From Alphaproteobacteria bacterium UBA1908 (lineage in GTDB: Bacteria; Pseudomonadota; Alphaproteobacteria; Caedimonadales; UBA1908), in assembly GCA_002337525.1 (NCBI GenBank), contig DDGG01000018.1, forward strand, positions 47,437 to 93,441: a stretch of DNA of 46,005 bases, in the 5' to 3' direction. Under the pieces are notes generated by a model. The model made no database searches and was not told the DNA's origin. It was given only the letters and a program-made list of their open reading frames with translations. Below are positions 18,937-25,138 of this stretch, piece by piece. Positions within the stretch are counted from its first letter, which is position 1; each line of letters starts with the position of its first letter. Position numbers and translations under genes: made by a program.

Positions 18937-19304
18937 TCAAGGGCTCCCTTCTTCCATTCATAAATAAATCCAATTGTTAGAATTGCCAAGAACAGCATCA
19001 TCGACCAGAATCCAAAAATACCAATTTCACCCAGGGAAATAGCCCAGGGAAAAAGAAAAGCAACTTCTAAATCAAAAATGATAAAAAGAATAGCTACCAG
19101 GTAGAAGCGCACATCAAATTTTTTTCGGGGAGCCTCAAAAGGTTCAAAACCACATTCATAGGTCGAAAGCTTCTCCGTTCCACCCTTTTTTGGACCACGA
19201 GCCCACCCCAGAAAGACCAGGAAAGTTGATAAACCAAGAGCTATAATAATAAAAACAGCAATTGGCCAATAAACTTCTAAAAGAGCGCCATCAAAAATCT
19301 CCAT
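18927..19304 (-). CDS. nuoA: NADH-quinone oxidoreductase subunit A
   Basis: A 125-residue, three-helix membrane subunit and the first gene of the nuo operon. The conserved loop 'YECGFEPFEAPR' and helix 2 'FYLVAILFIIFDLEVAFLFPW' with its Asp-Glu pair are intact. GAGGTG lies just upstream of the ATG. A TATACT hexamer at 19347-19342 could be a -10 box, but no convincing -35 accompanies it. A 13-bp hairpin lies further upstream. Confidence 0.97.
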   Translation of the reverse strand: MEIFDGALLEVYWPIAVFIIIALGLSTFLVFLGWARGPKKGGTEKLSTYECGFEPFEAPRKKFDVRFYLVAILFIIFDLEVAFLFPWAISLGEIGIFGFWSMMLFLAILTIGFIYEWKKGALEWE

Positions 19305-19313
19305 GACACCTCA

Positions 19314-19502
19314 TTAAAACGCTAAAATTTTACATATGTTTAGTATAACGACACTCTCTAAAAAGATACAGAGCTTAAACACTTTTTTTAAAACTCTGTG
19401 TCTTTTAGATCGCAAATAAACAAGATAGTGGATTTTACATCCCTGTAGAAACTTGAATTCTTCCTTCGCTTTACTCACCCCCAATGACGAACCTGAACGC
19501 AT
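19314..19502 (-). CDS. Possible small leader ORF upstream of nuoA
   Basis: A 62-codon frame starting at ATG 19502, preceded by AAGGAG with 6 nt spacing, the best ribosome site in this intergenic region. It ends 9 nt before the nuoA start. The N-terminal part is polar and basic and the C-terminal 20 residues are hydrophobic. I do not recognise the protein. Its coding region contains the 13-bp inverted repeat at 19361-19406, so it could be a leader peptide affecting nuo expression or a chance frame. Little beyond spacing supports it. Confidence 0.22.
   Translation of the reverse strand: MRSGSSLGVSKAKEEFKFLQGCKIHYLVYLRSKRHRVLKKVFKLCIFLESVVILNICKILAF
19361..19406. repeat. 13-bp inverted repeat upstream of nuoA
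   Basis: Arms 19361-19373 (AAAAGATACAGAG) and 19394-19406 (CTCTGTGTCTTTT) pair over 13 bp with one G-T mismatch around a 20-nt AT-rich loop. Each strand reads as stem followed by a T tract, so it may be a bidirectional terminator. If the nuo promoter lies upstream of it, it would be an attenuator in the nuo leader. Confidence 0.5.
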
Positions 19503-19761
19503 ACCCCTCTCCTTCTCAAGGATAGATGACAAAAAACGAACAAGGATAAAGGCTGATCTTCCTGAATCAAAGACAAAGCTGAAGAGTAACTCTTTATACA
19601 AAATATAAAGTAAGACAAACCCTTCTTCATAAGGTCGAAAATAAAAACAACAGAAAAAGTAAAAACAGGTGTTGGATTTTTTGAGGTCATACTCTTAAGA
19701 AAGGAGTATAAAATTGATAAAATCTGCCCCTTAAAACGTAAAGAGCAGATTTTAAAGAGTA

Positions 19762-19781
19762 GGCAAGGTAGCAACCTTGCC
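19762..19781 (-). terminator. Hairpin downstream of rplI
   Basis: Perfect 8-bp stem (GGCAAGGT / ACCTTGCC) with a 4-nt loop, 17 nt after the rplI stop. The following sequence on the minus strand is only moderately T-rich (CTCTTT), so termination efficiency is uncertain. It is the natural end of the rpsF-rpsR-DUF2232-rplI operon. Confidence 0.6.
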
Positions 19782-19798
19782 ATAGCAATCAAGAATAA

Positions 19799-20380
19799 TT
19801 AGGCAGATGCCTCATCATTTTCAGAATCTTCATCATCTTGGCCATGAAGACTCTCAAACACGGGCGCTTTTTTATCCTCAAGAAGCTTTTCTTTAGCGGC
19901 ATTCAGACTTTCTTCTGTCATCGCTAAAGCCTCTTCTTTTGTTAAGCCGATATTAAGAGTAACTTCAACGTCAACCTCTGGATGCAAGGCAACGCGAATC
20001 TTGTATATGCCAAGCTCTTTAATAGGTTTTTCAATACGAACCTGATGACGTGACACTGTAAAACCAGCCTCTGTGATTGCTTCTGCCAAATCAGCAGAAC
20101 GGACAGAACCATAAAGGTGACCACTCTCTCCCGCAGAGCGAACGAGAATGATTTTCAGGCCCTCCATCTTATCTGCAACGGCACGCGCTTCTTTAACCAA
20201 CTCAAGATTCTGAGCTTCCAGTTGAGCACGTTGAGCTTCAAATTCTGCAATTTTTTGCTCTGTCGCCCGATCTGCATGGCCATTTGGAAAAAGGAAGTTA
20301 CGCGCATATCCTGGCTTCACTTCAACAATATCTCCCATTTGCCCCAGTTTTTCAACACGTTGTTTGAGAATAACTCTCAT
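19799..20380 (-). CDS. rplI: 50S ribosomal protein L9
   Basis: A 193-residue L9. The N-terminal domain begins 'MRVILKQRVEKLGQ' and continues with 'VKPGYARNFLFPNG', the family signature. A long helix connects to the C-terminal rRNA-binding domain, and an acidic tail follows. The frame is open to 20410, but the ATG at 20380 matches the conserved N-terminus and has GGAG about 10 nt upstream. It begins 1 nt after the DUF2232 stop. L9 binds 23S rRNA near the L1 stalk and supports reading-frame fidelity. Confidence 0.96.
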   Translation of the reverse strand: MRVILKQRVEKLGQMGDIVEVKPGYARNFLFPNGHADRATEQKIAEFEAQRAQLEAQNLELVKEARAVADKMEGLKIILVRSAGESGHLYGSVRSADLAEAITEAGFTVSRHQVRIEKPIKELGIYKIRVALHPEVDVEVTLNIGLTKEEALAMTEESLNAAKEKLLEDKKAPVFESLHGQDDEDSENDEASA

Positions 20381-20381
20381 C

Positions 20382-21365
20382 TTAGCGATCTCCTCGTTTT
20401 TGATTTGCAAAGCGATGACGTAACTTTAACCAGGGTTCCAAAACGCCTAAGCCCGCAATTAATAATCCCAGCCAATCAACAAGAAAAACAAACAGGTAAA
20501 GAGGCACTAAAAACCGCTTACCATTTTGCCTTGTCGTGACATAAGTATGTGCAACACTCAAACCTTGTAACAGAAACAGCATACGCAAGACAAGCAGAAC
20601 ATTAAATGCATAAACATTCCAAAGCGATTTTTGCATTATTATCGCCACAAGGCTGGCCCCAAGAAGAACACCCCAGGGCCAGAAAGGAAGTGATAAAGCC
20701 TTCAAATCCGGCGTTTTAATCAGTGAGTTACCCTGACTCTTTAAAATAAGATGTGCAACAACACCATTTGCAAAAATGATCAGCAGATTGAAAAAAGTAA
20801 AATGTCCAGGAATTGTTGATGACACAGCAAAAACAGTTTCTTCTGTCACAGGAAGTTTCCACCATTCAAGCAGAGGCGTCACAAACTCCGTGACTAATTT
20901 AGGATCCACAACCTTCCAAAATAGAGCAAAAACACCTGTTACCAACAACAAGCCATAAAGGCTATGAATAAGAACGAGGGAAGTGACTCTCTCGCCCTCC
21001 AGGACAATATTCTTTAAAAGAATCCCTTTTTGGTCATGGGCATTAGTGGGGTTAAACGTCTGACATTGTCTAACTTGCAAAGCTTTCACGATCAACATAT
21101 AAACAGGTAAAGCAAGCAAGAAAAGATAAAAAATCCCGGCTCCCGCGCCAGATAATAATAACATTAAAGAAACCCCAACCATCAAGGACACAGTTAAAGG
21201 TTTAATACCATCTCTTAAACCAGAAATAAAAAGGGGGAAAGGCGCTAAAAGAAAAAGAAGAAGAGCAAGAAGATTTCCGGACAAAACAGACGAAAAAAGC
21301 AAGGCACTTAAAGCACCCAATAAAACTGGTTTAATATATGAGCGATATGGCTCTAAAAAAGACAC
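20382..21365 (-). CDS. DUF2232 membrane protein
   Basis: A 327-residue integral membrane protein with about eight predicted helices, including a hydrophobic N-terminal block and a helix ending 'GLLIAGLGVLEPWLKLR' near the C-terminus. Its position between rpsR and rplI, and its helix pattern, match the DUF2232 (YybS-like) family found at this locus in alphaproteobacteria. The function is not established. It ends 1 nt before rplI, so translation is coupled. A hairpin lies between it and rpsR. Confidence 0.8.
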   Translation of the reverse strand: MSFLEPYRSYIKPVLLGALSALLFSSVLSGNLLALLLFLLAPFPLFISGLRDGIKPLTVSLMVGVSLMLLLSGAGAGIFYLFLLALPVYMLIVKALQVRQCQTFNPTNAHDQKGILLKNIVLEGERVTSLVLIHSLYGLLLVTGVFALFWKVVDPKLVTEFVTPLLEWWKLPVTEETVFAVSSTIPGHFTFFNLLIIFANGVVAHLILKSQGNSLIKTPDLKALSLPFWPWGVLLGASLVAIIMQKSLWNVYAFNVLLVLRMLFLLQGLSVAHTYVTTRQNGKRFLVPLYLFVFLVDWLGLLIAGLGVLEPWLKLRHRFANQKRGDR

Positions 21366-21489
21366 CCGCTCCTCCTTTTCTCACAATACCACTTGAAATA
21401 TGGTGGCATACTTGTTCAGGCTTCATCATAAAAAAACAATGTCTGACTCACCTTATTCAAAGGCCGTAAAGGTCAGTATTTACACTAAA

Positions 21490-21516
21490 GCCGAGATACG
21501 ATAGTCATATCTCGGC
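21490..21516 (-). terminator. Hairpin between rpsR and the DUF2232 gene
   Basis: Perfect 9-bp stem (GCCGAGATA / TATCTCGGC) with a 9-nt loop, about 27 nt after the rpsR stop. On the minus strand it is followed by CTTTAG, a poor T tract, so it more likely attenuates or protects the 3' end of rpsF-rpsR mRNA than fully stops transcription into the downstream genes. Confidence 0.55.
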
Positions 21517-21543
21517 AACATTTACGATAAATTAAATAGCGCC

Positions 21544-21804
21544 CTATCTCACAACATAGGGTAAAAGCGCCAGGAAACGGGCTCTTTTAATGGCATTTGA
21601 CAATTCACGTTGCGCTTTTGCAGAAACAGATGTAATTCGGCGTGGCACCATACGTCCTTTTTCAGAAACATATTTTTGAAGCAAACGCACATCTTTGTAA
21701 TCAATTTTTGGGGAATTAGGTTGACTAAAAGGGCACACCTTACGACGACGGAAAAAAACTTTTTTAGAGCTTGCTGGCCCTTTTTGTGTTTCAGTTTCAG
21801 ACAT
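21544..21804 (-). CDS. rpsR: 30S ribosomal protein S18
   Basis: An 86-residue S18 that partners S6 on the platform of the small subunit. Typical segments are 'FFRRRKVCPFS', 'IDYKDVRLLQKYVSEKG' and 'MVPRRITSVSAKAQRELSNAIKRARFLALLPY'. AAAGGA lies about 10 nt before the start. It follows rpsF by 19 nt, and the S6-S18 pair is likely autoregulated through the rpsF leader. Confidence 0.97.
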   Translation of the reverse strand: MSETETQKGPASSKKVFFRRRKVCPFSQPNSPKIDYKDVRLLQKYVSEKGRMVPRRITSVSAKAQRELSNAIKRARFLALLPYVVR

Positions 21805-21823
21805 AATTTAAATTCCTTTCAGA

Positions 21824-22249
21824 CTATTGTGTATCACTGGCATCGGCTTCTGGACGGGGCGCTCGGCCAGATGGTGTCCGGGGACGACGAGCATTTTGTT
21901 CTTTTTCAGATTCTTCACGACCATAACGAGAAGCCTTCAAAAGAGCTGATGGCTCGTTTTCATGCTCATCAACAAGAACATTCATATGGCGTAAAATGTC
22001 TTCATTAAGGCGAATGCGACGATCCAATTCATTCAGGGCTTCTGATGAGGCCGTAATATTCATCAAAACATAGTGGCCTTTTTTATTTTTCTTAATTGGA
22101 TATGCCAGGGTACGCAAACCACAATATTCTGTTTTACCAACTGTGGCAGAACTTTCTTTCAGAATTTCAGTTAAAGATTGAGTCAGTGACTCGACCTGGG
22201 CTGGCGACATTTCCTGACGCGCAATAAAAATAGTTTCATAAAGATGCAT
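21824..22249 (-). CDS. rpsF: 30S ribosomal protein S6
   Basis: A 141-residue S6 with the ferredoxin-like fold; the family start 'MHLYETIFIARQ' and 'DILRHMNVLVDE' are clear. A charged C-terminal extension of about 40 residues is rich in Arg, Glu and Pro. The open frame reaches 22309, but ATG 22249 has AGGAG 6 nt upstream and matches the family N-terminus. The region upstream folds into nested stems and a promoter is visible at 22325-22353. Confidence 0.96.
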   Translation of the reverse strand: MHLYETIFIARQEMSPAQVESLTQSLTEILKESSATVGKTEYCGLRTLAYPIKKNKKGHYVLMNITASSEALNELDRRIRLNEDILRHMNVLVDEHENEPSALLKASRYGREESEKEQNARRPRTPSGRAPRPEADASDTQ

Positions 22250-22263
22250 TAAGTGCTCCTTTT

Positions 22264-22307
22264 GGCTATTGGGTTGATAACTATCAACAAAGCCGACAAC
22301 AATCGGC
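22264..22307 (-). promoter_or_regulatory. Structured rpsF leader, candidate S6:S18 autoregulatory element
   Basis: On the minus-strand transcript, an outer GGCT/AGCC stem (22294-22291 with 22267-22264) encloses a perfect 7-bp GTTGATA/TATCAAC hairpin (22273-22288). Just upstream is an alternative GCCGA/TCGGC hairpin (22292-22307) that competes for the outer-stem bases. Mutually exclusive stems ahead of the rpsF ribosome site are what a translational feedback switch needs. S6:S18-binding leaders of rpsF are known in many bacteria; the match to that motif was not tested. Confidence 0.4.
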
Positions 22308-22324
22308 AAGGAGATATTCCCCCT

Positions 22325-22353
22325 TTTCTACACAACTTTAAAGCAGGAATCAA
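22325..22353 (-). promoter_or_regulatory. Predicted promoter of the rpsF operon
   Basis: Minus-strand TTGATT (22353-22348) and TAGAAA (22330-22325) are separated by 17 nt, giving transcription start near 22318 and a leader of about 70 nt. Four of six bases match at each box. Confidence 0.45.
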
Positions 22354-22425
22354 TTCTTTTTGTTTTTCTTTTCGACCTCTTAAAACCCAAAGAGGATAAA
22401 TGAACTGACTTCTGAACCCTTTTTC

Positions 22426-22453
22426 TTGTTAAATCAATTTGGTAGGATATAAT
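22426..22453 (+). promoter_or_regulatory. Predicted promoter of the alpha/beta hydrolase gene
   Basis: A perfect TATAAT at 22448-22453 is preceded by TTGTTA (22426-22431) with 16-nt spacing. The start codon follows 35 nt after the -10 box. It is divergent from the rpsF promoter. Confidence 0.5.
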
Positions 22454-22488
22454 TAAGGACGTTAAACCACTTTAAAACAGGGATATTT

Positions 22489-23373
22489 ATGAAAGAAAAT
22501 TATATTAATGGACTCTCGGAAGAAGGTTTTCACAAAGTTTATTATCGGGACTATGGTTGTGAAAATACAGCCAACACTTTAATCTGCGTGCACGGCCTTA
22601 CACGTAATTCATGCGACTTTCATTTTCTGGCAAAAGCCCTTAAAGATAAACGACGTATTGTTGTTCCGGATGTTGTTGGACGGGGAAAAAGTGATCGTTT
22701 CAGCAAACCGGAAAACTACGGTTATGCACAATATCTTTCAGATATGAATGCCTTGTTACAAAGGCTCAATATTACGGATGTTGATTGGCTTGGAACGTCT
22801 ATGGGTGGACTTTTCGGTATTGTTCTGGCGTCTCTTCCCAATACTCCCATTCGTCGCCTGATTCTAAACGATATTGGTCCTTTTGTACCAGCCAGCGCCA
22901 TTGCGCGTATTAAAATGTATGCAAGTTCAGAAGTTATTTTTGATTCGCTTGAAGACGCCAATGAAATCCTTAGGGGAACATACGCTCCCTTTGGACCTAT
23001 GAGCGATGACCAATGGACATACCTTTTTACCAATAGTATCGTCAAGGTGGATGAAGGATATACTCTTGCTTATGATCCCAATGCCACAGGCGCCGTTGAA
23101 GGTAATAAAGCAGACCATGAAAAATCAATGGTTGCTGAAGATGAAGCAGGAGACGTAACATTTTGGGATTTCTGGGACAGGATCAAATGCCCTGTTCTCG
23201 TCATCAACGGACGTGAATCAGATATTTTGCCTCCAGAAGTCGTTAAGGAGATGTCTACACGAGGACCTTCTTTCGATCATGTCTACATTGAGAAAACCGG
23301 TCATGCCCCCTCTTTAATGCCTGATGACCAAATTGAAGTTGTTCGTCAGTGGCTTGATAAAACATCTTTTTGA
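22489..23373 (+). CDS. Cytoplasmic alpha/beta hydrolase
   Basis: A 294-residue alpha/beta hydrolase without signal peptide. The oxyanion segment 'CVHGLTRN' precedes the nucleophile elbow GTSMG with Ser104. An Asp lies in 'NGRESDIL' and the catalytic His in 'TGHAPSL'. The substrate cannot be read from the sequence. The next two genes are a 3-hydroxybutyrate dehydrogenase and a patatin-type hydrolase, so hydrolysis of hydroxybutyrate oligomers is one possibility, a weak one because 920 bp separate them. It stands alone with its own promoter and terminator. Confidence 0.85.
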   Translation: MKENYINGLSEEGFHKVYYRDYGCENTANTLICVHGLTRNSCDFHFLAKALKDKRRIVVPDVVGRGKSDRFSKPENYGYAQYLSDMNALLQRLNITDVDWLGTSMGGLFGIVLASLPNTPIRRLILNDIGPFVPASAIARIKMYASSEVIFDSLEDANEILRGTYAPFGPMSDDQWTYLFTNSIVKVDEGYTLAYDPNATGAVEGNKADHEKSMVAEDEAGDVTFWDFWDRIKCPVLVINGRESDILPPEVVKEMSTRGPSFDHVYIEKTGHAPSLMPDDQIEVVRQWLDKTSF

Positions 23374-23400
23374 TCAATAGAACAAAAACAAAATTGAGGC

Positions 23401-23430
23401 AGGCCAACATTTCACAAGGTTGGTCTTATT
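23401..23430 (+). terminator. Hairpin terminator after the alpha/beta hydrolase
   Basis: Arms AGGCCAAC (23401-23408) and GTTGGTCT (23419-23426) pair over 8 bp including one G-T, with a 10-nt loop. A short T-rich stretch (CTTATTCTC) follows. It begins 28 nt after the stop codon. Confidence 0.5.
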
Positions 23431-23533
23431 CTCAACTTTCAAATTTTATGCTTTTACTACGAACCATCAAGTAAATAAAAATAGAGCAGAGGAGAATTTT
23501 CTCGCACTTCTCAAGTAGCTTTTTCAAGTATTT

Positions 23534-23639
23534 TTTTCCACACATTGTATATTAAAAGTAACCGTTAAAAAGCTTGTATTTCCCACAAACCCTAATAGAC
23601 CCTTAACAAAATAAAACTATCCACGATAGCTGTGGATAA
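23534..23639. promoter_or_regulatory. Cluster of DnaA-box-like 9-mers
   Basis: 23631-23639 is TGTGGATAA, the exact complement of the DnaA box TTATCCACA. Related 9-mers are TTTTCCACA (23534-23542, one mismatch), TTTCCCACA (23579-23587, two) and CTATCCACG (23617-23625, two). The last two sites form an inverted pair, TATCCAC then GTGGATA, 7 nt apart. Confidence 0.5.
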
Positions 23640-23725
23640 CTTTGCGGAAAACTCTCTCATAAGTACCTAAAAGGAAGATCCAGTATGGAATTCCTAGGAA
23701 ATGGTCATTTCTTGACCATGGGCTC

Positions 23726-23762
23726 AAAAGCCTTGATTTACAGGCTTTTCAGAGATTTTTTC
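23726..23762 (+). terminator. Terminator-like hairpin in the gene-free region
   Basis: Arms AAAAGCCT (23726-23733) and AGGCTTTT (23742-23749) form a perfect 8-bp stem with an 8-nt loop, followed by a T run near 23756. No gene ends nearby on the plus strand, so it may terminate an unannotated short transcript or be part of the origin-like structure. Confidence 0.4.
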
Positions 23763-23904
23763 TCTTTAGGCACATCCCAAAAAATATTTTTAAATACTGA
23801 ATTGCTCTTGACACTTTTTGATGTGTATAACTGACAAAAAGAATCAAAGTTCAGCATCAGAATAAGACAAGAAAAAAACATGTATTTTTTTGATAAAGCA
23901 ACTA

Positions 23905-23949
23905 TCCTAAAAAGAAATATTAACGATCTCTTAATATTTCTTTTTAGGA
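23905..23949. repeat. 19-bp perfect inverted repeat with a CtrA-type site at its centre
   Basis: Positions 23905-23923 and 23931-23949 are exact reverse complements around the 7-nt loop CGATCTC. The arm ends TTAA and TTAA around that loop make a perfect TTAA-N7-TTAA, the CtrA consensus, at 23920-23934. The A/T tracts in the arms would also allow bidirectional termination. No gene is within 300 nt on either side. Confidence 0.7.
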
Positions 23950-24166
23950 GCACGGACAACCCCCTTAATCTTACTGGGCAGCCATTAGAGTCATCACCTT
24001 GACCCCGGCCCTTCCTATACTTCCATAGCCCCTTAAAATCTCTGTGTCTTACTTCTTAACATCATTCCTGGAAATAGACGCAAGAAACCTCATAAAAACA
24101 GTATCTTGACAAATATTATTGTATTTTCTAATCGGCAATACTTTTTAATTTTAACAAATGAAAGAC

Positions 24167-24182
24167 TCTTCAAATTTGAAGA
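24167..24182. repeat. 16-bp perfect palindrome
   Basis: TCTTCAAATTTGAAGA is its own complement. It lies 118 nt before the bdhA start and next to a TTAA-N7-TCAA near-match to the CtrA consensus (24183-24197). It could be an operator for bdhA. Confidence 0.5.
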
Positions 24183-24299
24183 TTAAGAATATATCAATAA
24201 TATTCTGCTTATAATAAGACTGTAAAAAAAGAGTAGAAGACTTGAATTGATAAGTGTTTTATACTCTGAATTGCCTTAACACAATAGGGAGAGCTTGTC

Positions 24300-25082
24300 A
24301 TGCTCACTGGAAAAGTTGCCCTCATAACGGGATCAACAAGCGGCATTGGTTTGGGGATTGCAAAAAAGCTTTCCTCACAGGGAGCGCATATTATTTTAAA
24401 TGGTATGGGTGAAAAAACGGCAATACAAGCCTTACAAGCTTCTCTTCAAAAAGATTGTAACAATAGCGTCCTGTTTCATCCTGCAGATTTGACTGATCCA
24501 AATCAAATTGAAGAGTTAATTCACTTTTCAGCCAACGCCCATGGCCGTCTTGATATCCTGGTAAACAATGCGGGCATACAACACGTTGCTCCAGTTTGTG
24601 ACTTCCCCATTGAAAAATGGCAAAAGATTATTGATCTCAATCTTTCAGCTGCTTTCTATACAGCACGCCTTGCCATTCCTTTCATGCGCGAAAAAAAGTG
24701 GGGACGCATTATAAATATGGCTTCTGCCCATGCCCTGGTCGCCTCCCCCTTTAAATCGGCCTATGTTGCATCAAAGCATGCTCTTGCAGGCCTTAGCAAA
24801 GTCATTGCTCTGGAAGTTGCAGAAGAAAATATTACTTGTAATGCCATTTGCCCTGGATACGTTCATACTCCACTTGTGGATCAGCAAATTGATGATACAG
24901 CGAAAGCACGAGGAATCTCTCGAGAATCTGTTATTAAAGATGTGATGTTAGGACCACAAGCGACAAAGAAATTTGTCACAATAGAAGAAATCGCAAGCTT
25001 TGCCAGTTTTTTATGCTCGGATGCTGCCGATTCTATTACAGGAGCTCTTTTGCCCATTGATGGAGCCTGGACGTCCCATTAA
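24300..25082 (+). CDS. bdhA: 3-hydroxybutyrate dehydrogenase
   Basis: A 260-residue short-chain dehydrogenase that interconverts (R)-3-hydroxybutyrate and acetoacetate with NAD. The cofactor loop TGSTSGIG is at residues 10-17, and the catalytic triad is Ser142, Tyr155 and Lys159. Family-specific segments 'NNAGIQHVAPV', 'ASAHALVASPFKSAYVASKH' and 'TCNAICPGYVHTPLV' match the bacterial 3-hydroxybutyrate dehydrogenase group closely. Its ribosome site is GGGAGAG. The patatin gene follows after 56 nt and is probably co-transcribed. Presence implies use of polyhydroxybutyrate or ketone bodies. Confidence 0.93.
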   Translation: MLTGKVALITGSTSGIGLGIAKKLSSQGAHIILNGMGEKTAIQALQASLQKDCNNSVLFHPADLTDPNQIEELIHFSANAHGRLDILVNNAGIQHVAPVCDFPIEKWQKIIDLNLSAAFYTARLAIPFMREKKWGRIINMASAHALVASPFKSAYVASKHALAGLSKVIALEVAEENITCNAICPGYVHTPLVDQQIDDTAKARGISRESVIKDVMLGPQATKKFVTIEEIASFASFLCSDAADSITGALLPIDGAWTSH

Positions 25083-25138
25083 TGTACAATCACCGGCTAT
25101 TTTATCTAGCCCCCCTTACCACAACAGGAAATAATTGA

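Larger units (their letters stand above)
19305..19798. other. Intergenic region between nuoA and rplI
   Basis: This 494-nt AT-rich gap contains three things I can support: a terminator-like hairpin just after rplI (19762-19781), a 13-bp hairpin at 19361-19406, and a possible 62-codon leader frame with a good ribosome site (19314-19502). All are on the side leading into nuoA. The rest shows no conserved coding signal; the longer frames across it have no recognisable composition. Confidence 0.6.
23377..24299. other. Gene-free AT-rich region, candidate replication origin
   Basis: About 920 bp without a credible gene, lying where gene orientation changes from leftward (ribosomal proteins, complex I) to mostly rightward. 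It holds one perfect DnaA 9-mer and three degenerate ones at 23534-23639, a run of palindromes at 23691-23749, a 19-bp inverted repeat centred on a TTAA-N7-TTAA site (23905-23949), a 16-bp palindrome at 24167-24182 and long A/T tracts. DnaA and CtrA sites together are the hallmark of Caulobacter- and Rickettsia-type origins. Against it: none of the usual origin neighbours (hemE, parA, gidA) is in the window. Confidence 0.4.

Noticed and set aside
19475..19792. 105-codon minus-strand frame between rplI and nuoA
   Set aside because: It includes the rplI terminator hairpin, has no ribosome site and an irregular hydrophobic/polar composition; treated as non-coding.
22462..22476. CtrA-like TTAA..TTAA near the alpha/beta hydrolase start
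   Set aside because: The spacer is 6 nt rather than 7, so it does not fit the consensus.
23741..23959. 73-codon minus-strand frame in the gene-free region
   Set aside because: It runs through the long perfect hairpin, is extremely AT-rich and has no homologue I recognise.
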